From assembly GCA_020852175.1 (NCBI GenBank), contig JADZBH010000019.1, forward strand, positions 1 through 64,000: 64,000 nucleotides of DNA, given 5' to 3'. Origin of the DNA: Bryobacterales bacterium. GTDB lineage: Bacteria; Acidobacteriota; Terriglobia; Bryobacterales; Bryobacteraceae. Shown piece by piece: positions 16,621-25,851 of this stretch. Position numbers and translations under genes: made by a program. The notes below the pieces were generated by a model, which had not been told where the DNA came from, searched no databases, and saw only the letters and a program-made list of their open reading frames with translations. Each line of letters opens with the position of its first letter. The first letter of the stretch is position 1.

Positions 16621-18164
16621 CAACCGACGTTCACATAGAAGAACGGAGGAAGCGTCAGCGCCACGACGTCGTCCTTGCCGTTTTGCCGCGCCATCTCCAG
16701 CGCCGTGTCCACCGAGGGCGCCCATTTCACGCCCAGGCGCGTCGGCGCCGCATCCGTCTTCGGCCCCACCATGATCACCTGCGACAGGTACTTCAGCGGA
16801 TAGGTGGCCCAATACCAGACCGTGAACGGATGGAAGCCATGATGGGCGAACTTGTTCCGGTAATCGTCGCGCAGCTTCTCATCGAAGGCGAATTTCTCCT
16901 GGAAACGCTTGTGCATCTCCATCGGATCCGCCGTCTGAGGCAGCACTTCGCGCCAGAATTGCTCGTAGGCTGTGTGGTACTCCGGATGGAAAATCTCGAA
17001 CACCGGGTTCAGGAGAACCACCGTGCCGCCCTGCTTCACCAGCGGTTTGTTGAAAAACCAGTTGAAGACGTAGCCGAGCACGTCGCTCAACACGAGCACC
17101 GGATTGATGCGTGCGTCGATGGCATAGGGGCTCAGATCCGGCAGACCGAACACCAGCGTGTCGTACTGCCTGGGCACGTTCACCTTCAACTGGCGGTGCA
17201 TCGCGGCCACGGTCTTCGGATGAACGCCGTCGATGGAGCCCGCGTTCATCTCCATGGGCAGGTTCGCGCCCGGCACCGAGGCGAAAATCTTCCGGCGCAC
17301 CGGCTCCGGCGTGATCATCATGCTCAACGGCGTCAACTTCTTGATGGCGAGTTGCACCGGGTTGCACTCGGAATCGGGAATACCCAGATGATTCATGTAA
17401 CCCGGATAGGTGGCGTTGTTCATGGCCGCTTCCAGCACCATGATGTTCACGTGCCTGGACACCACCCTGGAGATCCGCTCGATGCTGGCGTGCATGCACG
17501 ACCCCTCGGGCTGCATCACGTGCGGCGTCTCTTTGGTCATGTGCGGCGAATGGTGCGCGGCAATCGTCCTGTAGGTGCCCAATCCGACGGCCACGCTCTT
17601 GTGGCCGCCGTTCAACGGAATCTGCACGGCGTCCAGGTAGATCAGCAGGTCGGCCTCGACGGCGTACCGCGAAGTCTCCACCGGTTCGCCCCGTTCGGTT
17701 TCACCCAGGTAGGCCAGCTCCTCCGGCGCTTCCGCGTCGAAGTTGGCGAGTTGCGCCGGATAGAATTCGCTCATCACGCGCGGCCCCACCATGAACTCCA
17801 ACTCGTGCCGCTTCATTTTGCGGTGCAGCGCCACGGCGCACATCAGCCGGATGTTCGATTTGTTCACGCCCGCCTCGTACAACATGGGCAGCAGCGCTTC
17901 CAGCATCAACTGCCGGATATCGGGCCGCGACGAAGGCGGAAACGGCTGGCAGTTGTCGTCGAAGCAGATCAGGATCTTCGAGTTCCCGTTCACCATCGAC
18001 TGCAGCGGCGGCATATCCACGGGTGATTCAAAGGCGCGCCGCACGGCGGCCGGAATCTCCACGCGGCTCAGGCCGGGTTGCGGCCGCGGAGCGTATAAGA
18101 CGTTCGATCCCTCGGGCAACCGGACGTCGATCAGGTTGTTGCCCGAATAGGTAAGATAATTCAT
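16620..18164 (-). CDS. Lactate racemase (LarA)-like DUF2088 protein
   Basis: 514-residue LarA-family protein. LarA is a nickel-pincer enzyme that racemises lactate; homologues act on other 2-hydroxy acids. Matching regions are 'ILICFDDNCQPFPPS' near the N-terminus, 'RLMCAVALHRKMKRHEL' (His of the LHR motif), and 'LNGGHKSVAVGLGTYRTIAAHHS', which supplies the Lys and His expected for cofactor attachment and catalysis. The protein is about 90 residues longer than typical LarA, with an unusual C-terminal part ('WYWATYPLKYLSQVIMVGP'). Start: ATG at 18164, with GAG 9-11 nt upstream; the TTG at 18170 is the alternative. It lies 21 bp behind the CreD-like gene, so probably one operon. No larB/larC/larE cofactor genes are nearby. 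Substrate unknown. Confidence 0.78.
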   Translation of the reverse strand: MNYLTYSGNNLIDVRLPEGSNVLYAPRPQPGLSRVEIPAAVRRAFESPVDMPPLQSMVNGNSKILICFDDNCQPFPPSSRPDIRQLMLEALLPMLYEAGVNKSNIRLMCAVALHRKMKRHELEFMVGPRVMSEFYPAQLANFDAEAPEELAYLGETERGEPVETSRYAVEADLLIYLDAVQIPLNGGHKSVAVGLGTYRTIAAHHSPHMTKETPHVMQPEGSCMHASIERISRVVSRHVNIMVLEAAMNNATYPGYMNHLGIPDSECNPVQLAIKKLTPLSMMITPEPVRRKIFASVPGANLPMEMNAGSIDGVHPKTVAAMHRQLKVNVPRQYDTLVFGLPDLSPYAIDARINPVLVLSDVLGYVFNWFFNKPLVKQGGTVVLLNPVFEIFHPEYHTAYEQFWREVLPQTADPMEMHKRFQEKFAFDEKLRDDYRNKFAHHGFHPFTVWYWATYPLKYLSQVIMVGPKTDAAPTRLGVKWAPSVDTALEMARQNGKDDVVALTLPPFFYVNVG

Positions 18165-18185
18165 CGCCAACCGCTCAGTGTAGCG

Positions 18186-19439
18186 TCACCGGGCGTTGGG
18201 CTGCGGACCCGGAGGCGCCGCCGAAGCAAACTGCCGGGCCCAATCCACCCGCGCCGTGGCCTGCATGGCGACAAACAACGTCAAAATCGCGCCAATCGTG
18301 ATTGCCAGTCCGGTGTAGCCCCGGAAGAAGAAAGCGTAGCTGAACAGGATCAGGTAGACGATTTGCGCCCCTGCCGCTTCCCGTAACGCGAACTTCGCCC
18401 CGGTGACGATGTGCAGATAGCTGGTAACCAGGAACACACTGACGATCGAACAAATGGCAAAGGCGGCATGGATCGAAACCTGGTCCGCCAGATAGGCCAG
18501 CAGCAGGTGGAAGGCGAAGAAGGAGGCCGCCAGGAAAAAATAGTTCATCGGATGGAGAGGAATGCCGCGCAACGTCGTCAGCAGCAGAATCACAAAGAAG
18601 AAGAACAGGAGCGATACGGGCGCGAAGTAGCTGATCTCGCCCGCCAGCGGACCGGGTTGCAACCGCTCCGGCATGGTCAGTGCGATCGGCGAGCCCGACA
18701 CCATGTTGCGATAGGTCCACTCCAGCCGCCAGCCGCTGCCCTGACGCGTGCGCGCGGTGGGCGAAAGCGTGTTCTCGGGAAAGTCGATGGCGGCGAAGTT
18801 GGTCGTCATGACCAGTTGAAAGTCCTTTACCTGGCCCACTCCCTTTCCGAAGCTGTAGCGCCACGAATCGAGCCCCTGTGCGCGAAATCCGGCCTCCACT
18901 TCGATCGAGCCGCCTGCCGGAATCTCGGCGTCGGCCTCGGCGTGCTGTCCCTGCTGGCGTACCGTTTGCGGTTTGCCGTTCACCAGCAAGCGCACATCGT
19001 CATACACGCCATGTTCCGAGGGAAACGGAAGCGCCACGCGAACGGGAAGCGCGGTGGAGCGCTCATTTCGCAACCGGTAGACCCCGCGGAACGAGTACCC
19101 ATAAGTGCTGTACCAGAGCAGCCCCTTCTGCCGGGGATGTAAGCCCACGTCCACCCACAGCCGCGACGACTCCGGCTCAATCCTCTTCTGCACCTCGACG
19201 GTTACGCGCCGCAGGACCTTCTTGCCATCGGCAACCTCCTCCCGCTCGCGCTCCTCCTGCACCGTGAAGGCGGCCCACGGCGGTGTCTGCTGCTGCGCCC
19301 CTCCCCAGGTGGACTCCACCTTCGATTTCAACGCCGAATCGGACTGGGCAGTTCTGTACTGGATGGTGGACCCCAGGAAGAGCCAGGCCACCGACGTGGC
19401 GCCCCAGATGAAGGCAATGGCAAGCAGACGAAGAAACAT
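18186..19439 (-). CDS. CreD-like inner-membrane protein
   Basis: 417 residues. An N-terminal membrane helix (about 4-22) is followed by a roughly 250-residue extracytoplasmic beta-rich region, then about five membrane helices (about 270-395). The stretch 'HPMNYFFLAASFFAFHLLLAYLADQVSIHAAF' starts with the pattern typical of CreD/CreD-like proteins ('HP..Y.L.G....F..L...SEH'). CreD affects envelope and beta-lactam tolerance in enterobacteria; the role here is unknown. It is first gene of a probable two-gene operon with the LarA-like gene. The start has a good promoter directly in front of it and no Shine-Dalgarno. Confidence 0.75.
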   Translation of the reverse strand: MFLRLLAIAFIWGATSVAWLFLGSTIQYRTAQSDSALKSKVESTWGGAQQQTPPWAAFTVQEEREREEVADGKKVLRRVTVEVQKRIEPESSRLWVDVGLHPRQKGLLWYSTYGYSFRGVYRLRNERSTALPVRVALPFPSEHGVYDDVRLLVNGKPQTVRQQGQHAEADAEIPAGGSIEVEAGFRAQGLDSWRYSFGKGVGQVKDFQLVMTTNFAAIDFPENTLSPTARTRQGSGWRLEWTYRNMVSGSPIALTMPERLQPGPLAGEISYFAPVSLLFFFFVILLLTTLRGIPLHPMNYFFLAASFFAFHLLLAYLADQVSIHAAFAICSIVSVFLVTSYLHIVTGAKFALREAAGAQIVYLILFSYAFFFRGYTGLAITIGAILTLFVAMQATARVDWARQFASAAPPGPQPNAR

Positions 19440-19445
19440 GAGGGT

Positions 19446-19474
19446 ATTGTCGGCCGGATCAGTATCAACGTCAA
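19446..19474 (-). promoter_or_regulatory. Sigma-70-type promoter of the CreD-like gene
   Basis: On the minus strand TTGACG (19474-19469), 17-bp spacer, GACAAT (19451-19446), then 6 nt to the ATG at 19439. This is the second clear leaderless-type promoter of the window. Confidence 0.6.
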
Positions 19475-19543
19475 GTACTTTTTATCACAAAGTATCGAAT
19501 CACGTTGATTCCGCACTGGAGCCTTCGCCCGTGCGAGTTGGAC

Positions 19544-20137
19544 TTAAAGGGCCAGCACGCGCGGGTGCAGAATGTCGTTTTCCAGGTGAATGTGATGGCG
19601 GATGTCGGCCTCCAGGGCCTGCAAACCCAGGATCAGCGCACGGTAGGTGGCGCAGGCATGGTGGGGGATTGCATATCCGTTGGTCACCTCACGGATGCGC
19701 CGCATGGCCGCTTCGGCGCCTTCGTGCTCATACTCCATGCGGGCGATCGTCTGCGCCAGGCCGCCCACGCCGATGGGTTCGGCCACCGCTCCCGTTTCGC
19801 GATCGCGCACCTGCAAGCGGATGGCTGGAAACAGGAGCAACTCCTCGGTCTCGAGGTGCGACTGCAATTCGGCGCGCAGGGATTCAAACACCTGGGGCAG
19901 TCCATCCAACTCTCCCGGATGCCGGACGGAATAGACCCGATGTACCCGCGCCACAAGTTCGGTCAGCAAGGGCATTTCATGCCGCAGATAGTCGTGGCGC
20001 CTCGTGATCAGGTGGTCTAGCAGGCTGGGGAGCGGGGCTGTGTTCCAGTCCACCTCGCCAGCCGCTGAGGGCTGGCTTGCAGCCAGGGATTGAGCGGCAA
20101 GCCTGGCGACAGCGGCTATTGGATAGAGGATGGCCAT
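19544..20137 (-). CDS. RIC/YtfE-like di-iron hemerythrin protein lacking the ScdA_N domain
   Basis: 197-residue hemerythrin-like protein related to RIC (YtfE/ScdA), which repairs nitrosatively damaged iron-sulfur clusters. Four-helix-bundle ligands are visible: 'LLDHLITRRHDYLRHEMP', 'HLETEELLLFPAI', 'MEYEHEGAEAAM' and 'HIHLENDILHPRV'. The N-terminal ScdA_N domain with its Cys-Cys motif is missing; the first 30 residues are only weakly similar to its end. The start is firm: GGAGGAAGAG is about 7 nt before the ATG at 20137. It follows the deacetylase-like gene by 75 bp on the same strand. It may be a stress-related di-iron protein rather than a full RIC. Confidence 0.82.
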   Translation of the reverse strand: MAILYPIAAVARLAAQSLAASQPSAAGEVDWNTAPLPSLLDHLITRRHDYLRHEMPLLTELVARVHRVYSVRHPGELDGLPQVFESLRAELQSHLETEELLLFPAIRLQVRDRETGAVAEPIGVGGLAQTIARMEYEHEGAEAAMRRIREVTNGYAIPHHACATYRALILGLQALEADIRHHIHLENDILHPRVLAL

Positions 20138-20212
20138 GCGGGACTCTTCCTCCAGAATGATTCAAGTAAGGCAGGTTGTCGGTGATGCCGGTCACGCGGC
20201 GGGACCCGGTCT

Positions 20213-21169
20213 TCAGGACCGCAAGGCGCGCACATGTGCCACGACGCCTGCCGGCAATCCTTCTAACGAATAGCCTCCCTCCAGAACAGAGAGCAGGCGG
20301 CCCTGTGCATGATCCTGGGCAATCTCCAGGGCAAGCCCGGTCAAGGCGGTGAAGTCGCCGTCGGTCAGCCGGAAGCGTCCCAGAGGATCGCCCATGCGGG
20401 AATCGAAGCCCGCGGAGACGATCACAAGCGAAGGCCGGAACGCGCTGGCCGCGGGCAGCAACCTCTGGCGAAACGCGGCGAGAATCTCTTCGCCGCCGGA
20501 ACCGGCGGGCAACGGGCTGTTCAGTATCCGCCCTTTGCCTTTACCTTCGCCAGTTTCGCCGGTCATCCCCGTGCCGGGATACCAGGGGTGCTGGTGCGTG
20601 GAGAAAAACATCACGCTGCCGTCGGCGTAGAAGGTGTCCTGGGTGCCGTTGCCGTGGTGCACGTCCCAATCGATGATGAGCACACGGTCCACGCCGTGGC
20701 GGCGTTGTGCGTAACGCGCGGCCAGGGCTACGTTGTTAAACAGGCAGAAGCCCATGCCGCGGTCCGGCGTGGCGTGGTGGCCCGGCGGACGCACGGCGCA
20801 AAAGGCGCGCCGCGTCCCGGTCTGAAACAACGTGTCGACGGCGTTCATCACGCCCCCGGCAGCTTGGAGAGCCACGTCGAGCGAGCGCGCGGAAATGGCG
20901 ACGTCGCCGGTGGAGAGTTCACGCACGGCGTCCGGACGCCCGGCGAGCGCAGCGATGTCCGAACGGACGGTCCTGATGTAGGAGGCCGTGTGCACGAGCG
21001 CCAGTTCTTCGTCCGACGCGGCGCGTGGAGGCACGCGCACGGCGGTTTCCAGCAGGTGAGTGCTTTCCAGTGCGTGCGTGACTGCTTCGTAGCGCGCCGG
21101 CTGCTCGGGATGCCCCTGGCCCGTCCGATGGTCCTTGAACAGAGGATCCAGCAGAAGGGCAAGGGCCAT
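20213..21169 (-). CDS. Histone deacetylase-like zinc amidohydrolase (acetoin utilisation family)
   Basis: 318-residue arginase/deacetylase-fold enzyme, the bacterial class II HDAC-like group that removes acetyl groups from lysine or polyamine substrates. Catalytic signatures are complete: 'GHPEQPARYEAV', 'AFCAVRPPGHHATPDRGMGFC' (tandem His), 'VLIIDWDVHHGNGTQD' (zinc Asp/His), 'VSAGFDSRMGDPLG' (zinc Asp) and 'SVLEGGYSLEGL'. No signal peptide, so cytoplasmic. It starts 9 bp after the rhlE stop, so it is co-transcribed with the RNA helicase. Physiological substrate unknown. Confidence 0.9.
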   Translation of the reverse strand: MALALLLDPLFKDHRTGQGHPEQPARYEAVTHALESTHLLETAVRVPPRAASDEELALVHTASYIRTVRSDIAALAGRPDAVRELSTGDVAISARSLDVALQAAGGVMNAVDTLFQTGTRRAFCAVRPPGHHATPDRGMGFCLFNNVALAARYAQRRHGVDRVLIIDWDVHHGNGTQDTFYADGSVMFFSTHQHPWYPGTGMTGETGEGKGKGRILNSPLPAGSGGEEILAAFRQRLLPAASAFRPSLVIVSAGFDSRMGDPLGRFRLTDGDFTALTGLALEIAQDHAQGRLLSVLEGGYSLEGLPAGVVAHVRALRS

Positions 21170-21178
21170 GCTGCGATG

Positions 21179-22429
21179 CTAGCGCGCGGCGGGCCGTTTG
21201 TGGCGGCGCGGCACGAAGGTTTTCGTTTCCGGCCGGCGGCCGCCCTTTGCAGCGCGCGGCAACACCACCACCTTTTCATCGTGCAACGTGGCGGCGTGGC
21301 GCGGTTCGGGGAGAGCCGCGGGCATGGGTTTGGCTTCCAGGCGCACACCCAGGGTGCGTTCAATCCGCCGCACCTCCTGCCGTTCCGAACGGCCATGGAA
21401 CGACGAGGCGATGCCCCGCGCTCCGGCGCGTCCGGTGCGGCCGATGCGGTGGATGAAATCCTCGGGCGCCTGCGGCAGATCGAAGTTCACCACGTGCGCG
21501 ATGTTGTCGACGTGAATGCCCCGGGCGGCGACATCGGTGGCCACCAGCACGCGGTAGGCGCCGGACTTGAAGCCATCCAGCGCCTGGTTCCGCTGGCTCT
21601 GGCTGCGGTTGCCGTGGATTCGCGCCGCCTTCACGCCGAAGCGCGACAGGTTCTTCGCCAACCGGTCCGTGCCGTGCTTCGTGCGGGAGAAGACGAGGAA
21701 CGAGCCTTCGTGCTGCTCCAGCAGGTGCGCCAACAGGGGGAGTTTCCGTTCGCTGTCCACTTCGTAGACATGCAGGTCCACCTGCTCGGCCGGCTTGGTG
21801 GTCGAGCCGATGGCCACCCGCGCCGGGTTTTTCACGTGTGACTCGATCAGGTGCGCCACCGACTTTTCGATGGTGGCCGAGAAGAACAGCGTCTGCCGCG
21901 TGGCGGGTACGGACTTGAGAATGGTCTTGATGGACGGCAGGAAGCCCATGTCGAGCATCCGGTCGGCTTCGTCCAGTACAAAGAAGCGCACGCGTTCCAG
22001 GTTCAGCAGTCCGCGCTGCAGGAAGTCGCACAGACGTCCGGGCGTGGCGATGAGCAACTGCGCCCCCATGCGGATCTGGTGAAGCTGCTTGTTTTCGTTC
22101 ATGCCGCCCACGACGGCGGCCGCCCGTAAAGGCGTGCCCTCGGTGAGCAGTTGGAAGGCGTCGTTGATCTGCAAAGCAAGTTCGCGCGTGGGGCTCAGGA
22201 TCACGGCCTGGGCGCCCTTGGTCACGGTCTTCGACAGCAGGCTCTGCACCATGGGAAGAAGGAAGGCGAGGGTCTTGCCGGTTCCGGTTTGCGCGGTGGC
22301 AACCACGTCGCGGCCTTCCAGGGCTGGGGGGATGGACTGGGCTTGCACGGGCGTGGGAACGCTAAAACCGTGCCGGGTGAGATTGGCCTGCAATGCAGGA
22401 CACAAAGAGAGTTCGTTGAAATTGTTCAT
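21179..22429 (-). CDS. rhlE: DEAD-box ATP-dependent RNA helicase, RhlE type
   Basis: 416-residue RNA helicase involved in RNA unwinding, ribosome maturation or degradosome work. All core motifs are present: Q motif ('FSVPTPVQAQSIP'), I 'ATAQTGTGKT', Ia 'PTRELALQI', Ib 'TPGRL', II 'VLDEADRMLDMGF', III 'SAT', IV 'FLVFSRTKHG', V 'ATDVAARGIHV' and VI 'HRIGRTGRAG'. The tail from about residue 360 is basic and Arg/Lys/Pro-rich, as usual for RhlE. It heads a minus-strand group with the deacetylase-like and RIC-like genes. Confidence 0.93.
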   Translation of the reverse strand: MNNFNELSLCPALQANLTRHGFSVPTPVQAQSIPPALEGRDVVATAQTGTGKTLAFLLPMVQSLLSKTVTKGAQAVILSPTRELALQINDAFQLLTEGTPLRAAAVVGGMNENKQLHQIRMGAQLLIATPGRLCDFLQRGLLNLERVRFFVLDEADRMLDMGFLPSIKTILKSVPATRQTLFFSATIEKSVAHLIESHVKNPARVAIGSTTKPAEQVDLHVYEVDSERKLPLLAHLLEQHEGSFLVFSRTKHGTDRLAKNLSRFGVKAARIHGNRSQSQRNQALDGFKSGAYRVLVATDVAARGIHVDNIAHVVNFDLPQAPEDFIHRIGRTGRAGARGIASSFHGRSERQEVRRIERTLGVRLEAKPMPAALPEPRHAATLHDEKVVVLPRAAKGGRRPETKTFVPRRHKRPAAR

Positions 22430-22520
22430 TCAGAATTGTGCGGGAAGAGGGAATCAGCGGACCAACAACAGGGTGAGGGACAGAGCGGATTGGCTTCCAG
22501 CCATTTTCTAGTATAGCGCG

Positions 22521-22565
22521 CCTGAAACACAACCGCCGGACGGCCCTTGTGAGGCTGCCCGGCGG
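22521..22565 (-). terminator. Probable terminator of the disrupted Oar-like gene
   Basis: Inverted repeat CCGCCGG (22533-22539) / CCGGCGG (22559-22565), followed on the minus strand by the T-rich TTGTGTTT. It lies 22 bp beyond the stop codon at 22588. Confidence 0.55.
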
Positions 22566-25500
22566 ATGAGATCAGGCGATGCCGTGGTTAGAACTTCACG
22601 ACGAGGGCGAACTGCCAGGAACGCGTGGCGTCCTGGCCGGTGATGACGCCGAAGCTGCCGCTGGTGGGATCCGTGTTCGGGTCCGACAGGCTCGGGTGGT
22701 TCCAGGCGTTGAAGGTCTCGGCGCGGAACTGGGTATTGAAGCGCTCCTTGATCTTGAAGTTCTTGATCAGGGAGAAGTCCCAGCGATCCTGGTTCGGACC
22801 GCGGACACCGCTGAAGCGCAGCGGGAAAGTGCGCAGATTCGAGCCCAGTTGCTGGGCCGCGATGCGGTTGAAGCCCGCATTCACGTTGAACCACTGGTTG
22901 ACGCTGCGTTGATCCTTGGGCAGCACGATATCGTTCAGGCTTCCATTGAAGATGCGGTTGCCAAAGCCGAGAGGAGCGCCGCTCTGGTGCTGCCAGACGC
23001 CGCCCAACTGCCAGCCGCCGAGGGTAAACTCGGCCACAGGATGCCAGTTGCTGCCCCAGGCCCGGCCTTTGCCGAAGGGAAGTTCCCAGATGCCGCTCGA
23101 TGTAAGGCGATGCGGGCGGTCTCCGCCGGAGATGACCTCGACGGGCGCCGTATCGCCCGCGTTCATGAAATCAACCGCCTCCATGGACTTCGCCCAGGTG
23201 TAGGAGAGCTGGTAGGTGAAGCCGCGGTTGAACCGGCGCTCGACACGCACCTGCATGGAGTGATACCAGGCGTAGCCCGTCGGATCGTTGCCGGTGATGT
23301 CGTTGAACTGGGGATACGGCCGCAGCATCTGGGAGCGGCTCGTGTTCGCGCCAAAGATCGGATCCGTTCCCTGGAACGGGTTGGGGAAGGTCTGCGCCAG
23401 GAAATTGATGCGTTCCTGGTCACGGACCGGAGAGGTGCTCAGCCAGGAGTTCGGCGTGGCGTTCCAGTTCCGGTTCGTGTTCAGGCGCACGCCGCGGTTG
23501 CCGACATAGGTGGCCTCGAACAGGAACAGCATCGGCAGTTCGCGCTGTACGCCGAAGGACCAGCGCTGGGCATACGGATTCAACCGCTTGCTGGGGAAGA
23601 AGCTGAGCCCCTGGCCCAGGTTGGTCTTCAATCCGCCGGCGGCCCGTAGCGGCTGTTGCAGCCCGTTCGGGAACGGGTTGGCCAACGTGGCCACGTAGGT
23701 GAGTCCGCTGTCGAGCGAAGCCTGGATGGGCGTCGACTGGCTGAAGCCTGTGACGATGGTGTTGGTCATCAGCACGCCGATCGAGTTGTAGAACATGCCG
23801 TAACCGGCGCGCACCACCGTTTTCGGATCAACCTGGTAGGCGAGACCGATTCGGGGCATGAAGTTGTTCTTTTCGCCCTGCCAGTAGTTGCGGCCGCCGT
23901 TCACGCCGGCAAACATCAGGCCGCCTTTCACCTGGAATGCGCTCACGGGAAGTTCGGGAATCGGGTTCCGGGCGTAGTTGGCCGCGGCCTGCGCCGAAAT
24001 CGGGTTGGTCTCGTTGAACGCGAAGCCCGTGACGGCGCGGTTGTAGCGCTCCGTGACCGGCGAGTCGTATTCATACCGCAGGCCGAGGTTCACCGTCAGC
24101 TTCTTGGTCAAGCGCCAGTCGTCCTGGATGTAGAATCCGTAGACGTTGCTTTGCTCGGCCGTCGAATCCGTGATGCTCATCGAGCCCGAGGGCACGCCCA
24201 TCAGGAACGAGGCCACGTCTCCGCCCAACTGTGGGGCGGCCGCCGTATCCAGCGGTCCGCGCGTGTAGGTGGAGTTCGACGTGAACTGCGGCGACACCGC
24301 GGATTGGAAGCGGTTCCGGTTCTCGCGGTAGACGCGGATGTCGGTGCCGAACCGTACGTTGTGGTTGGACTTCATCCAGGTGACCGTGGCCACGGCGTTG
24401 TGAATCATCGAGGCCGTCACGCCGTCGCCGCTCTCCCACTGGCTCAACTCCTGGAACGGAGTGATGGCCGTGCGCGGCAGCGTGGCCAGTTCTTTCGGGA
24501 TGCTGCTGGTGAGTTGCTGGGAAAAACCGAGCGAAGCCAGGTCGTAGCCCCGCGTGGTGCGCCGCTCCGGGAAGTCCTGATAGGTGAGGCCATAGCGGAC
24601 GTTCAGCAGGAAGGCCGGGTTGATCACATAGACGTCGTCCAGCGCGATGCCCTTGTTCGTGCGGTTCAGGATCACGCCGTTGATGTCGTTGTTGAAGGTG
24701 CGGTTCTTATCCTCTTCCCAATAGTCGCGGTGCAGGCGCACGAACACGCGGTGCGAATCCGAGAAGGCATGGTCGAAGCGGTAGATCATGCTCCAGTAGG
24801 TTTCCAGCGCCTTGTTCGTATTGAAGTAGTTGTTCCGGTACTGGAGCGCCGGCGTGGTGGCCGCATTGGCCGCCGGATACAGCTTCATCATATTGGTGGC
24901 CACGGGGGAGATCCGGCTTTGGGGAACGATGTTGCCCGGAACCGGCGTGCGCGAGAAACGGCCATTGGGGGCCGTCGCGGTGGAGAACGGATCGTACACC
25001 TGGTAGTTCGCCCCCAGTGCGAGATATTCGCTCAAATCGCCCGTGCGCATCTTATCGGTGGGAACCGTGGTGGTGTAGGATTGCGGCGTGCCGAACAGGT
25101 TGGCTTCCCAGGAGTAGAACCAAAACGTCTTGTTCTTGCCGTTGTAGAGCTTGGGAATGTAGACCGGACCGCCCAACGAATTGCCGAAACGGTTGTCCTG
25201 GTAAACGGGCAGGCTTTGTCCGGAACGGTTCTGGAAGATGTTCTTCGTTTCCAGGGCCGAGTTGCGGAGCCACTCGTGAAACTCGCCATGAAGCTGGTTG
25301 GTGCCGCCTTTGGTGCTCACGTTCACCGTGGCGCCGATCGTGTTGCCGGTGCTGGCGTCGTAGCTCGCCGTTTGCACCTTGAATTCGGTGATGGAAGCCG
25401 CCGGCGGCGAATAGGCCACGCGCGGCGAGGTGCCGTCGGAATAGGTGTTCGACACGCCGTCGATGGTGAAGTCGTTGTTGTAGTTGCCTCCGCCCACCGT

Positions 25501-25847
25501 GGAAAACTGCGAGGGCGCGTTGTTGAACGGCGCCTTGCGCAAGCGCATGTTCGTGCCGTTCGTGGTGCCCGGCGCCAGGTGCACCAGGTCCATCGCGTTT
25601 CCGGCGAAGAGCGGCAGTTCCGTGATCCGGCGCTCGTCCACCACCTGGCCCAGCGTCGCCTCGGCGGTTTGCAGCAACGGCGTTTCCGCCGTCACGCTGA
25701 TCGATTCGGCCACGTTGCCCACCTGCATCTCGATGTTCAGATCCACCGAGTCGCTGACGCGCACCTGCACGTTGTCGCGGCTGAACTTCTTGAAGCCATC
25801 CTTCTCAGCGGTGATCGTGTACTTGCCCGGCAGAAGGTAGGGAAGGC

Positions 25848-25851
25848 TATA
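25848..25851. repeat. 4-bp target-site duplication, left (TATA)
   Basis: TATA directly outside the left inverted repeat; the matching copy is at 27413-27416. Confidence 0.8.

Noticed and set aside
16683..18026. 447-codon plus-strand frame opposite the LarA-like gene
   Set aside because: His/Arg-rich antisense shadow without motifs; the minus strand carries the conserved family sequence.
22588..25770. Calling the 3' part of the receptor a complete gene from the GTG at 25770
   Set aside because: It would lack a signal peptide and half of the regulatory domain; the missing 5' part lies intact beyond the IS at 27413-27617.
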